From Candidatus Kapaibacterium sp. (GTDB lineage: Bacteria > Bacteroidota > Ignavibacteria > Kapaibacteriales > WFXC01): DNA of 47,949 nucleotides. Of the stretch, positions 9,192-18,411 are shown in pieces (position 1 is the first letter of the stretch; each line of letters opens with the position of its first letter). The stretch is taken from the NCBI GenBank assembly GCA_026996895.1, contig JALWJX010000004.1:6693-54641 (forward strand). The letters are read 5' to 3'. A program made the translations under genes and the position numbers. Under the pieces are notes generated by a model. That model was given only the letters and a program-made list of their open reading frames with translations. It was not told the origin of the DNA and did no database searches.

Positions 9192-9575
9192 CTCCAGTAC
9201 GGGTGCTGGTCGAATCGAACCTCCAAAGCTCCTGACTCCCAATACAGCAGGGCATTTGCTATGGGATTCCATTGATGTCTGAGGAACGCCAACAGCATCG
9301 CCTCAGCATTCTACTCCCGACTCCGCATTCCAGTATATACAGCGATGGGGTGGTCACGGGTAGTTGGGTCGAAAAATGAAAAGATCTGATCACGCTGATC
9401 CTGTGAAATCAGCAGGTGTTTTCCCGTCGAGGAACAAGCCTGGTGGTGCTACTGCCAGAGGAGGATTGGTTCTTTATGGAGCCTGAGCCGCTGGTTGCAC
9501 CAGCTACCGTTGTAGATCGCTCTCGTACATACTGGGTCCTTTGTTTCTGAGACCCGAAGACCAAAGACGCGCTTT

Positions 9576-9600
9576 CGAGCAACGCTCGCTTCTTTTTATT
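9576..9600 (+). terminator. Possible weak Rho-independent terminator
   Basis: CGAGC (9576-9580), loop AAC, GCTCG (9584-9588), then CTTCTTTTTATT. The stem is only 5 bp, so the call is tentative. It would end plus-strand transcripts from the upstream HAF/peptidase gene. Confidence 0.35.
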
Positions 9601-9769
9601 CTTTGTCCCTTTTGTGTTATCCTCGAAGGATTCGACATTGCTCTGCTCTCTGCGCTGGGCGGTGGAATGAGCACAAAGCCTCTGCCATTTTCTTCCCGTT
9701 TGAATAAAGTGTCGCAGAAGAAGGAGTTTGTCTTGCCAGCAAGTGAAGAATGCAGCAACTATTCAGACT

Positions 9770-9789
9770 CAATTCGCTAATTTTATGTC
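9770..9789 (+). promoter_or_regulatory. Conserved leader motif upstream of helical paralog 1
   Basis: This 20-nt stretch (CAATTCGCTAATTTTATGTC) matches 16 of 20 positions at 22410-22429, upstream of paralog 2. It lies 35 nt before the start codon here and 27 nt before it there. It includes a TAATTTTA (here) or TAAATTTA (paralog 2) segment resembling a -7 element ending in A instead of G. No good -33 TTTG lies 19-20 nt upstream. Promoter function is inference. Confidence 0.45.
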
Positions 9790-9823
9790 TGGTGGATCTG
9801 TGACACATAGCAACAGAGAAGTG

Positions 9824-11404
9824 ATGGCAGATCACAAACTGGATCAGCTCCTGCGCGCCTTGCCGCCAATGTGGTGGAAGCGGATCAAGCAGGGTATACG
9901 GATTCAATTCACAGAAGCAGAGCAGTCCTTTCTGGAGCTTCTGGAACAGCATCCAGAATGGGACGATCAGCAGTTGCGCTCTGCGCTCCGGCAGCAAGGA
10001 ATCCAAACAGATCTTCGAGCGCTGCGGCATAAAGTGTACACCAAGGTATTGCAGATCGGAGCATACGTGCTAATGCAACAGGACAAACAAAGTACTATAT
10101 TGTTTGATCTGGTTCTTTCTCGCTTTGCTTTTGAGTGGAGGCAGGATAGCGATGCTTTAAAGGCTGTGGCAAAAACCTATCGCTCAGCCGATACCGCTGG
10201 TGACCCTATTCAAAAGCTGGCAGCAATGGTGCTACAGCTTGAGTACCATCTGCATCGAAACTTCCAACTGCTGGATCACGAGGCACTACGCAAAAGCTTC
10301 GAGCACTTGCAAACTGCTCTGGACCAGACTCAGCGATATGTGCAATTGCTTCTGCTAAATGTCCAATGGTACTCGCGGTATTTTGAAGGAGAAATTCGAA
10401 TTCCCAGTTCCGAAGCTGCAACAGTTGCTCCTATGGTTATCGAGCAACTCCAGAAGATTCCTGCTTATGAAGCAGACCCGTTTCCTATCCCATTTCTGCG
10501 GTGGAACACCGAAGCGCTGCTGTGGAACATACAGGGACAACCGGACAAAGCAGTGCAATGCTATGAACAGCTTCTTCGGTATTTCCAGATCGCCGAAAGT
10601 CGAAAACACCTTTATTTACCGGCATATTTCAGTGCATTGCATAATCAGGTCGTTGCTGCAACAGCAGCCCGAAACGCAGCGATCGTCGAGCGGTGCTTTG
10701 CGGAAATTATACGGCTCCGGCAGCAATCGGATGCTGCAATCAAAAACGAAATGGATATGCTGTATCTGAACATCGTCCTGTATTTAGCTCTGGAATTAGG
10801 GAGCTTCGACAACATTTTCAATGACCGGTCGCACGTTGAAAAGATACTGCAGCACTATCGCCGACAGTATCCATATTTTTACAAAGTGGCTTTATACCAC
10901 CTGGGCTGCATCGCTTTCTGGTTACAGGAATACGACCTTGCCCGCCAGTATCTGGAAGCCGCTTACGATCATACTTCGCAACGACTGTTGCAGCAAATTG
11001 GCTTTGTGGTCCGACTCCTTTTATGCATCATTGCCTGGGAGCAGCAGGACCTTGAGGCGTTGGAACGGTTACTGGAGCGTCTTCGCCGGTTCGTCCGGCA
11101 GTATCCAGCTTTTGTTCCGGTGGTACGTGCAGTTCGACGGATAGTAGAGCGGATGCCGAGCACCTTTGCAGCACATCGACTGCCGGAGGAGCAGCCGTTC
11201 TACCAGCGCATCTATCGCATCTTTTCAGAGGCCTTGGCACGAGAATCGATCGAGTTTGACCTGGTTACCTGGCTGGAAGCCAAGGTGCAGGGGATATCAA
11301 TCACGGAGTATTATCAACAGAAGCGGCAGCAGCAGTGGGAAGAAAGCAGCGGACGAATGCCAGCGTTGCAATTCCTTCAATGGCACGAGCTGGTGCCGCA
11401 GTAG
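9824..11404 (+). CDS. Unknown alpha-helical (TPR-like) protein, paralog 1
   Basis: A 526-aa cytoplasmic-looking protein without signal peptide or membrane segment, of no family I recognise. The start at 9824 (MADHKLDQLLRALP) was chosen because it aligns with the start of the 532-aa paralog at 22456; the frame is open back to 9728. By eye well over half of the residues match the paralog. The strongest blocks are N-terminal (LLEQHPEWDDQQLRSAL, QTDLRALRHKVYT) and C-terminal (YPYFYKVALYHLGCIAFWL, ARQYLEAAYD, SQRLLQQIGF). The rest is amphipathic helices with TPR-like spacing (LRWNTEALLWNIQGQPDKAVQCYEQLLRYF). The N-terminal block could be a small winged-helix or protein-binding domain. Directly downstream comes promoter-like copy B and a T9SS metallopeptidase gene, as at the other locus, which hints at a shared regulatory or chaperone-like role (inference). 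Confidence 0.75.
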   Translation: MADHKLDQLLRALPPMWWKRIKQGIRIQFTEAEQSFLELLEQHPEWDDQQLRSALRQQGIQTDLRALRHKVYTKVLQIGAYVLMQQDKQSTILFDLVLSRFAFEWRQDSDALKAVAKTYRSADTAGDPIQKLAAMVLQLEYHLHRNFQLLDHEALRKSFEHLQTALDQTQRYVQLLLLNVQWYSRYFEGEIRIPSSEAATVAPMVIEQLQKIPAYEADPFPIPFLRWNTEALLWNIQGQPDKAVQCYEQLLRYFQIAESRKHLYLPAYFSALHNQVVAATAARNAAIVERCFAEIIRLRQQSDAAIKNEMDMLYLNIVLYLALELGSFDNIFNDRSHVEKILQHYRRQYPYFYKVALYHLGCIAFWLQEYDLARQYLEAAYDHTSQRLLQQIGFVVRLLLCIIAWEQQDLEALERLLERLRRFVRQYPAFVPVVRAVRRIVERMPSTFAAHRLPEEQPFYQRIYRIFSEALARESIEFDLVTWLEAKVQGISITEYYQQKRQQQWEESSGRMPALQFLQWHELVPQ

Positions 11405-11830
11405 CCATTTCCTTCTATTCCGGAGAATGAGAAGATGGAAAACTGTGTCGCTGAAACAATAACATTTTTTGGAAGAAGCGCTATTGCATTCGGGCAGCAA
11501 GTAGCGTGAATGTGCAGTATTGTGTCCGCACCCGGGGAATGCCAATTATGGAAACTCTCAAACCCAGCGTTTCTTTGCTTCCCGGTAGGAATAATCAGTT
11601 TACGCGCTTGTTCCTCGCCGAGGCCTTTTCAAAATTTTCCCTTGCCAGTCAAGAATTTCGATGTAAATTTGCCAAAAATGCAGCAAATTCGCCTATCAGG
11701 GTTTCCGGTACCGAAGGAGTTGGATGTCAGAATGTGAAACGGAATTTGGGGAAATGAACAAACGATAAAAAAAGATCCTTTCGAGTCCGGACAGTAGATA
11801 TGAGGCAATACAACCGAGGGGGAGAAACGA
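11405..11830. other. Gap with element copy B and a long leader
   Basis: It contains copy B of the promoter element at 11461-11520 and then about 310 nt before the metallopeptidase start. Small plus-strand frames near 11506-11757 have no recognisable domain or clear ribosome-binding site and are not called. GAGGGGGAGAAACGA directly precedes the metallopeptidase ATG and can serve as ribosome-binding site. Confidence 0.5.
11461..11520 (+). promoter_or_regulatory. Repeated promoter element, copy B (degenerate)
   Basis: Aligned without gaps to copy A over 50 nt (11471-11520 against 4421-4470), 40 positions match. The -33 equivalent is ATTG (11483-11486) and the -7 equivalent is TGAATGTG (11507-11514), again with a 20-nt spacer. 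Two departures from consensus in the -7 suggest a weak, activator-dependent or decayed promoter. Confidence 0.5.
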
Positions 11831-14758
11831 ATGATGGGAACTCCTAAAGGTGTTGTTACACTGGCACTATTGATCGCGATCAGCAGCAGCCTTGCTCAAG
11901 AACCTGCCTTCTTTTCGAAGGCGTATCAGCAACCGGTTGAATTCGTTCGGGAAGTTTTAAGCGAGACCTTGAGAGACTTTTACGTGGATGTTCAGGATCC
12001 CGTCTTCGGACACTCCAGAACCCTTCGTACGTTTCGGTTGCGCTGGAGAGGGTTTGCGGGATTTCCTTTCCAAGTGTGGATTGATACCTTGATCGATCAG
12101 GATATGGTGCGTCGAAAAGTGGATACGCTCTTGAAGTTTTTGGGAGATGAAACGCCCAGCAACTCGAAGGATCCCACGCTGGGCATCGGGACCTTGCTGC
12201 GACAGTGGATTGGAGAGGTGCCGAATCGGTTCCCGAAAGGGAATGCTGATACTGTCCATTACCTTGTCACTGATGTTGACTACGATGCTCGAGGATGGTT
12301 TAGTTCGCTGGACCAAAAGGATAAAGAGAGAAGTAACAGAGGCAATATCCTCTACCTGAATTGGAGAGAGTTTAGAGATAGTGCTGCAGTAGTCATTGCC
12401 GCAACCGTTGCCCACGAACTGGTTCACCTGATCGAACATCGATATGATCCGCAAGAAGAACGCTTCAGCTTAGAAGGACGGGCGCAGATGGGAGAATATA
12501 TCTGCGGCTTTCAGTGGGATGAGGTGGTGAACTCTTTTGTAACAGCGCTTCCAACCTATAAGCGAAGAGGCATTCTCCAGTTTGCCGATTTTTCAAGAGA
12601 AGACGTGGAAATAAGCTACGGGCGAGCGGCGCTGTTCTATAAGTACTGTCTGGAACAGTACGGCGATACACTCTTACGATACCTTGTGCAAAATCCGCTA
12701 TCCGGCAGAGCCGGGATTGATTCCGCACTGCGGCAGGTAGGTGCCGATCGCTCGTTCGTTGAGCTGGTCCGGGATTTTTGGATCGCCCTCTGGGTTCAGG
12801 ATCGCAATGTGGATCCTCGGTGGGGATTTCAGTATCACCTCAAGGATCGACCGTTTTCTGATAAGTCGTTTTCAGCTTACGAAACCGACTTCGATTCAAT
12901 GGACATCGCGCTTTTGTCAGAATACGAAGCTGCATACGTAGACTTCAGTGCTGCTACCCGAATTCTCCGCTTTCTGGAACGCCAGGATTCGGTGGTAGTA
13001 AAGCAGGTGTTGCACACCGTGCCGAAAAAAGTCATTGGCATTGCACTGACGGAACCTTCGCTAACTCCGTCGGATGTAAGGTGCAGCTACATTGTTGTCA
13101 ACCTTGGTACAGGAAAACGATACGATTGCAAACTCCAGAGCCGAAGTCTGGATTCAGCACATTTTCTGGGGAACGGTGCATTGTTCGGCAGCAATGCACA
13201 GAACGTAGCGCTTTTGTGGGGGAATACAAGGTTTAGCGGCATTGCTCCAGATCCAGATGATGACATTTCCTGTCTACTTTACCGAGTGGACCTTCGGAAC
13301 TGGAAGGTGCAATCGCTGCTGTTTGCCGGTGTACTTTTTGATACAGTCGGGCTCTACGGTATCTATCCACCGCAGCGAGCGCTGGTGCTCCCACACGAGG
13401 GGGTTGTTGCTGGTGACGATGGTGTTGCGTGGGTTGTCAGAAATCACCAGGTGAAGCAACTGCCAGGATGGGTACAGGATTCAACTGCTGCTTTCATCAA
13501 CTATGAAGATGAGCGGCTCCGGTATAGGTGGCAGTGGGAACCGTATATCGCTTTTCCCGATAACATCCACTTGCTCGGCGTTGTCGGCCGGCGAATCTGG
13601 TGGACCGATGAGTCTAGAGATACGCTCTATGTCAGCGATGTCGATACCCGATCGATTCAATCCTTTGCCCTTCGCCCCACCTTTTGGATCCCTGAGGATT
13701 TCCATCTGGATGGCAGCGTGATGGCGTGGCGGCGAAGTTACCGGGGTAGCGATTCAGTGCAAATAGTCGTATGGGGACCTAACCACCCCTATACCGTGTT
13801 AGCAGAATGGAACCGCCCAATCGTTGATGCTCGGTTTTATGACATTCTCGACCATCAAAAAGGTCGGGTAGTATGGCGCTTACCGGATACGGGGCGAGTT
13901 GACAAGCCGGACACGCTGGTTGTCTTTGATTACCGATCCCGGACAGAGCAGCGAATTGTTAGTCAAGCTCCTTCGGCAGCGATTCACCGCGCTCGCCTTT
14001 TCGGCGACACCCTGATCTGGACGGAAATTGTCGGTCTGGCTCCGGATGAAAAGATCCACACCATAACGGCTTATGATCTCACAACCCGGCGCGTCATCCG
14101 GCAATGGAGTTTTCCTGAACCGATGGAAGCAGAGGCGTGGTGGATTTCACCGCAGGTGCTGACTGCTTCAGGACTCTGGTGTCTGATCCGCATCGATACG
14201 CTGGAAAACTATGATCGAAATTATCGAACCCGAATCTATCAGTTGTCCTGGGATGGGCGCATACGCCGTCGAGCGGAGATTGCTGGCTGGACACCGAATG
14301 ATGATCGGATTGATATGACCGCATTGGATGGCAAAGCAAATGATGTGCTGGTGCCTATTACTGATTCTTCCTGTGTCGTAGAACTTTTCCCGGCAAAAGC
14401 GCAGTGGGATGATCCCGCCACAACGTACCATCCAGGGCTGTGGTATGTCCCGCTTCAGCGCATAAAGACGCCAGCGGGAGTGGCAGAGCATCGGGATCGT
14501 CCAGCTTTTGACCTTTCTATCAATCCTTCAGTCAACGATGGGCGCTTTACCATCTGCTGGAGTGTGCTACCGCAAAGCAGTGGTACAGCGACCGTATCAA
14601 TCTATGATGCACAAATGCGATTGCTCTGGAAACAGCACGTGGACATAAGCCAGCGCTGCTTCCAGCCAGTACTCCCGATGCTGAGCAATGGGATGTATGT
14701 GTGCCAGTTCCAGTACGGAACCACAACCATAGTCCAGCCGTTTTTCGTGCGCCGGTAG
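11831..14758 (+). CDS. T9SS-secreted HExxH metallopeptidase (M30-like arrangement)
   Basis: A 975-aa protein with a signal peptide (MMGTPKGVVTLALLIAISSS, cleaved near SLAQ); a second ATG follows directly. The zinc motif is H195-E-L-V-H199. The segment FSLEGRAQMGEY, with E215, resembles the downstream Glu ligand region of gluzincins such as the M30 hyicolysin family (EG..EY). H203 is an alternative third ligand. A large beta-rich middle (about 370-870) has strands reminiscent of a WD/TolB-like propeller (GRRIWWTDESRDTLYVSD, DSVQIVVWGPNHPYTVL). The end is a T9SS type-A sorting domain (VSIYDAQMRLLWKQ, LSNGMYVCQF). It is probably surface-displayed and proteolytic. The family assignment is tentative; the presence of the motif is certain. 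Confidence 0.8.
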   Translation: MMGTPKGVVTLALLIAISSSLAQEPAFFSKAYQQPVEFVREVLSETLRDFYVDVQDPVFGHSRTLRTFRLRWRGFAGFPFQVWIDTLIDQDMVRRKVDTLLKFLGDETPSNSKDPTLGIGTLLRQWIGEVPNRFPKGNADTVHYLVTDVDYDARGWFSSLDQKDKERSNRGNILYLNWREFRDSAAVVIAATVAHELVHLIEHRYDPQEERFSLEGRAQMGEYICGFQWDEVVNSFVTALPTYKRRGILQFADFSREDVEISYGRAALFYKYCLEQYGDTLLRYLVQNPLSGRAGIDSALRQVGADRSFVELVRDFWIALWVQDRNVDPRWGFQYHLKDRPFSDKSFSAYETDFDSMDIALLSEYEAAYVDFSAATRILRFLERQDSVVVKQVLHTVPKKVIGIALTEPSLTPSDVRCSYIVVNLGTGKRYDCKLQSRSLDSAHFLGNGALFGSNAQNVALLWGNTRFSGIAPDPDDDISCLLYRVDLRNWKVQSLLFAGVLFDTVGLYGIYPPQRALVLPHEGVVAGDDGVAWVVRNHQVKQLPGWVQDSTAAFINYEDERLRYRWQWEPYIAFPDNIHLLGVVGRRIWWTDESRDTLYVSDVDTRSIQSFALRPTFWIPEDFHLDGSVMAWRRSYRGSDSVQIVVWGPNHPYTVLAEWNRPIVDARFYDILDHQKGRVVWRLPDTGRVDKPDTLVVFDYRSRTEQRIVSQAPSAAIHRARLFGDTLIWTEIVGLAPDEKIHTITAYDLTTRRVIRQWSFPEPMEAEAWWISPQVLTASGLWCLIRIDTLENYDRNYRTRIYQLSWDGRIRRRAEIAGWTPNDDRIDMTALDGKANDVLVPITDSSCVVELFPAKAQWDDPATTYHPGLWYVPLQRIKTPAGVAEHRDRPAFDLSINPSVNDGRFTICWSVLPQSSGTATVSIYDAQMRLLWKQHVDISQRCFQPVLPMLSNGMYVCQFQYGTTTIVQPFFVRR

Positions 14759-15284
14759 TGTACTGGGCTCAATAGCGATAGGATTCCTTATGATGAACAG
14801 TGGGCATTCCAGGGTGAATTCAGATGAGAGCACGCCCTTAGGGCGCATCTATCGGGAGCATACTCTTCAGTGCGCATTTACGGTGGTGGGACAACGGATT
14901 ACGAAGAAGGAATTAAGACAACAGAGTCTCCTTCAGTGCGCATTTACGGTGGTGGGACAACCCTCCGGATTATCGAGGACAAGCCAGCGGCTTGTCCTCC
15001 TATTTAGTTGTTTCCGGCTGAAGTCGGCGCTCCCAGTGGGGCACTCTCAGTGTCGGTGTTCCCATCGCTTGGGAGCGCACACTCTGAGGTGTGCATCACC
15101 CTCACCCTTTCCCAGAGAAGGAGGGAAGTTGTTGCCGACTGAACTCGGCGCTCCAGTCACTGGGAGCGCACGCTTCAGTGGGCGTTTTTTGCCAGCCAAA
15201 GCCGGCGCTCCCAGAGACAACGCTCCCGGTAGTCCTCAGTATCCTGTCTGAGAACAGTGTTGAAAAAATAAAAGGAGCTGTACG
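14759..15284. repeat. Intergenic repeat cluster
   Basis: No gene. It holds the same modules as 1207-1870: CTTCAGTGCGC hairpins, GGTGGTGGGACAACCCTCCGG joined to GGACAAGCCAGCGGCTTGTCC (about 14945-14997), CCGGCTGAAGTCGGCGCTCCCAG (near 15014), CCCTCACCCTTTCCCAGAGA (near 15100) and CAGCCAAAGCCGGCGCTCCCAG (near 15192). A plus-strand frame at 14790-15251 is made entirely of these repeats and is not a gene. AAAGGAGCTG just before 15285 is the ribosome-binding site of the next gene. Confidence 0.85.
14865..14961. repeat. 31-bp perfect direct repeat pair
   Basis: The 31 bases at 14865-14895 recur identically at 14931-14961 (both begin CTTCAGTGCGC and end GGGACAAC), 66 bp apart start to start. Related but diverged copies lie at about 1790-1830 and, inverted, at about 24155-24205. 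Confidence 0.9.
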
Positions 15285-17807
15285 ATGAATTCCAGACTCT
15301 GGCTGTTCACTCTCTCCGTACTCTTTGTGCTCCGATCTTTCGCAATGGCACAGCAACAGCAATGGATGCCTGTTGGACCGGGCGCTGGAAGCGATCTGTT
15401 GACAGCCGCTTTTCAACCGGATAACCCGGACGTGATCTATGTTGCTGGAGACATCGAGGGAATTTTCAAAACAACCGATGGTGGCAAAACGTGGCGGATG
15501 ATCAATAACACGCTCAGTAGAACCTTCGCTGCAAACGCTTATTACGTTCAGGACATAGCGATCAACCCACTCAATTATCACTCGGTATTCATTGCCGCCG
15601 GAGCAGTTTTCAAAAGCACCGCAGCCGGCGATAACTGGCAACTCTTTTTTCCGGATACGATCGAGTACACCGAACGATTTGACGAAATAGCCGCTGCCGT
15701 GATCGAAATTGATCCTGCCGATACGAATTTCATTCTCGTCGGTTCAGGAAACCGACACGAGCTCGGCGAAGGGACGGGAAGATTATACAGAACCAGTGAC
15801 GGCGGACAGACGTGGGATACACTCTATCTGCCCGGTGACCCTTCAAATATCACTGGCATCGTGATCGACCCGATCTCTCCGGTTGGCAACCGACGAATTT
15901 TTGTCGCAACAGATTCCAGGATGTACAGAAGCGATGACGGAGGACAGACGTGGGATGCAGTGAGTAACGGGTTGACGGATAAAATCTGCCGGCAGCTCCG
16001 GGGCGTTGTGCACAACGGACAACTGCTGTTGCTTGTCACCGTCGAACTGGATGTCGATCCGCAGGATACAACTCGCTACACGGGAGGGATATTCAGAAGC
16101 ACCGACCTTGGAGAAACCTGGGTGGATATTACCGGAAATCTTCCGAAGTGGAGCGTCGAAGATGAGGCTGCTTATACCTACGCAAGTTTCGCTGTCCATC
16201 CCTCCAATCCGGAGATTATCTATATCGCAACTTTTCGGAACTACGCTGCGTGGTCCGGTGCGGGAATTTTCAAGACTACCAACGGTGGACAGACCTGGCA
16301 GCGGATGCAGCAGGGCTATCGCACCTCAACGGGCTGGTTGGAAGCACCGTTTTTTTCAGAATACAACGCCCACTATCTGGAAATGGCACCCAGCGATCCG
16401 TCGATTCTGGTAATGGGAACGGTGGATATGTACAAAACCACCGATGCAGGTGAAACGTGGGAGCAAATATACGCCACGAAAACGGCAAATGGATGGACCA
16501 CGCGAGGAATGGAGTGTATGGCAGTTGAAGGAATCGCTTTTGATCCTTCTGATCCGGACGTACTGTATGTCGCCTACGACGACTTTGGACCGTTTCGATC
16601 CGATGACGGTGGATATTCATTCTACCCGCTGGATCCGTATCAAGATCCGTATGAAGGATACGATGCTGCCAGAAACATCATCGTTGATCCAGCGAACAAC
16701 AACATCATCTATATGACCCGATACGAAGGTATAGGAGCAACGGAGGCAATTGGCTATGCTGATGGCGGCTTATGGATCAGCCGGGATCGGGGGAACACGT
16801 GGCAGCGTGTTGCCAATCTGCCGAAAGGAAAACCCTTCCTGGTAATGGACACAGCTTCTGGAACGCCGCAGACACGAACGCTGTACTACGCCAGCTTCTG
16901 GAACGGGCTTTACAAATCCACGGATAGTGGAAACAACTGGATACAACTCGGAGTGGATACTGACTTCCGGTACATCTGGACCCTTTCCATCAATCCGGCG
17001 AACGCCAATGAAATTTTCGTGGGACTCTACAAAGGAAGTCGTGGCGGTCCGGGCGGACTGTACGCATCCACCGACGGCGGAGCAACGTGGCGCAGACTGG
17101 AGCACTTTCCTGCTTCCAGCGTTTTCAACATCAAATTCGACAGTGAAGGAACGATCTACGTGTGTGCGACAGATTTCTACGACTGGAGCACCGATGGCGG
17201 GTTATATCGCTCAACGGACGGCGGAGCTACGTGGACGAAAATCTTCGACGCACCCAGAACCTTCGATGTTGCGATCGATCCAGCGAATCCCCGCAACATC
17301 GCCGTTGCTGTGCAGGGGTGGTACCAGTATCTCCCGTCGATGAAGAAAGGGATTCACGTCACCACCGATGGCGGACAGACCTGGACAGACATCACAAACA
17401 ACCTCCAGCACACGCTCATCACGTTCATCACGCTCAACCCCACCCGTCCGAACCAGCTTTACGTCGGCACGCTGGGCGGCGGGCTGTGGCGCGCCGATGA
17501 TGCGTTCCTTACTGCCGTTCGAGAAACCCGGAGGAATCGTCAGTCACAGTGGCTTCGCTCTACCGTGCATCCCAATCCCCTGATGAAGACAGCGCGCATC
17601 GAATTCGTACTACCCCAACCAGCGTACGTGCGGCTGACGGTTACTGATATGCTGGGCAGAACGGTAGCAACCATCGTGGAAGGTGGAATGGCAGCAGGGA
17701 AGCAGTCGGTAGTCCTCGATGCAGCGGAATTGCCGGCGGGAGTCTATGTGTATCACCTCAGCGCTGGCGGCGCTGTCGATGTGAACCGTATCGTTGTGGT
17801 GAAGTAG
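15285..17807 (+). CDS. T9SS-secreted Asp-box (BNR/sortilin-like) beta-propeller protein
   Basis: An 840-aa protein with a signal peptide (MNSRLWLFTLSVLFVLRS to AMAQ) and a good ribosome-binding site (AAAGGAGCTG). Twelve Asp-box motifs of the S/T-x-D-x-G-x-T-W type are visible, for example TTDGGKTW, TSDGGQTW, SDDGGQTW, STDLGETW, TTNGGQTW, TTDAGETW, SRDRGNTW, STDSGNNW and STDGGATW (twice). This resembles VPS10/sortilin or Ycf48-type propellers, folds used for carbohydrate or protein binding; sialidase activity cannot be inferred. Strands such as DVIYVAGDIEGIFK precede each box. The final ~85 residues are a T9SS type-A sorting domain (VTDMLGRTVATIVEG, LPAGVYVYHLS). Flanked by repeat-rich gaps, it is probably a single-gene unit. 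Confidence 0.88.
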   Translation: MNSRLWLFTLSVLFVLRSFAMAQQQQWMPVGPGAGSDLLTAAFQPDNPDVIYVAGDIEGIFKTTDGGKTWRMINNTLSRTFAANAYYVQDIAINPLNYHSVFIAAGAVFKSTAAGDNWQLFFPDTIEYTERFDEIAAAVIEIDPADTNFILVGSGNRHELGEGTGRLYRTSDGGQTWDTLYLPGDPSNITGIVIDPISPVGNRRIFVATDSRMYRSDDGGQTWDAVSNGLTDKICRQLRGVVHNGQLLLLVTVELDVDPQDTTRYTGGIFRSTDLGETWVDITGNLPKWSVEDEAAYTYASFAVHPSNPEIIYIATFRNYAAWSGAGIFKTTNGGQTWQRMQQGYRTSTGWLEAPFFSEYNAHYLEMAPSDPSILVMGTVDMYKTTDAGETWEQIYATKTANGWTTRGMECMAVEGIAFDPSDPDVLYVAYDDFGPFRSDDGGYSFYPLDPYQDPYEGYDAARNIIVDPANNNIIYMTRYEGIGATEAIGYADGGLWISRDRGNTWQRVANLPKGKPFLVMDTASGTPQTRTLYYASFWNGLYKSTDSGNNWIQLGVDTDFRYIWTLSINPANANEIFVGLYKGSRGGPGGLYASTDGGATWRRLEHFPASSVFNIKFDSEGTIYVCATDFYDWSTDGGLYRSTDGGATWTKIFDAPRTFDVAIDPANPRNIAVAVQGWYQYLPSMKKGIHVTTDGGQTWTDITNNLQHTLITFITLNPTRPNQLYVGTLGGGLWRADDAFLTAVRETRRNRQSQWLRSTVHPNPLMKTARIEFVLPQPAYVRLTVTDMLGRTVATIVEGGMAAGKQSVVLDAAELPAGVYVYHLSAGGAVDVNRIVVVK

Positions 17808-18411
17808 GAGCGGGAAGTTATTGCTACGCTGAGTTTGTGGAGACTCAGGCTTTCTGCAAAGGAAGCCTGAAAGCAGGGAATACAGTTGCTACACGAAGTT
17901 TATGGAGACCCAGAGCGTAGCGAGACTGCGAAGAAGGTCCCCACCGATGCTGCGCTGTGCAGGAGCATTTCAGTAACGGTTCCCCCGTACCGCCGGGATT
18001 TCGGGAGTGTGTTGCGTACTTCCGGGATCGCATAAGGAACGATCAGTCCGCTTTTGCTCCAGTAGCACGTTCAGTGATGGTCTCGCCTTGATCCACTTAT
18101 TGGAACTCCCCCTGTTTCAGTGGGGCACTGAGCATAGCCAGGATTATGGAAGGGGGACCATAGCCGGCATCGTGTAAGGGAAACAATTTTCTCATTCGGT
18201 TCGATAGTTAGCATTTTTTTCGTATCTTCGCCTATCGCACTATGAGCTTCTGGTAAAGCAGGAATGGGAATGGCAGAACCACAAAACACGTGGCTATTGT
18301 TTGTGGGTTTGTCGTGTGAAAGCAGAAGAGTGAAGGTCTATAAAACCGCAGGATCTTCTCACTTCAGTGGTGATTTCCCTCGTACTTTCAGGAACGATCA
18401 GGAGAGAGGCA
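17808..18411. other. Repeat-bearing gap upstream of the HAF-repeat gene
   Basis: No gene found. A diverged direct repeat (TTGCTAC...GAGTTTGTGGAGACTCAG near 17820 and TTGCTACACGAAGTTTATGGAGACCCAG near 17885) starts the gap. A CAGGCTT/AAGCCTG hairpin lies at 17846-17869 (10-nt loop, no T-tract). A possible promoter is TTCG-N19-TATCTTCG at about 18201-18231, a poor match to the TTTG...TANNTTTG form. CAGGAGAGAGGCA precedes the ATG at 18412. Confidence 0.45.
17846..17869. repeat. Inverted repeat after the Asp-box gene
   Basis: CAGGCTT (17846-17852) pairs with AAGCCTG (17863-17869) across a 10-nt loop, 38 bp after the stop codon. The lack of a following T-run argues against an intrinsic terminator; it may still slow or process the transcript end. 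Confidence 0.5.

Larger units (their letters stand above)
9192..9823. other. Gap without a clear gene
   Basis: This 632-bp stretch contains only short frames without recognisable domains. Near 9340-9380 the sequence could encode YSDGVVTGSWVE, which faintly recalls a HAF repeat and might be a decayed fragment; it is too short to call. A short hairpin with a T-rich tail lies at 9576-9600, and the leader shared by the two helical paralogs lies at 9770-9789. Confidence 0.5.

Noticed and set aside
9192-9540. Possible decayed HAF gene
   Set aside because: Only a short stretch (YSDGVVTGSWVE) resembles a HAF repeat and the frame stops at once; too weak to call a pseudogene.
14790-15251. 153-aa plus-strand frame
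   Set aside because: Consists entirely of intergenic repeat modules.
15285-17807. Calling the Asp-box protein a sialidase
   Set aside because: Asp boxes alone mark the fold; the Arg triad and Tyr/Glu of sialidases could not be identified.
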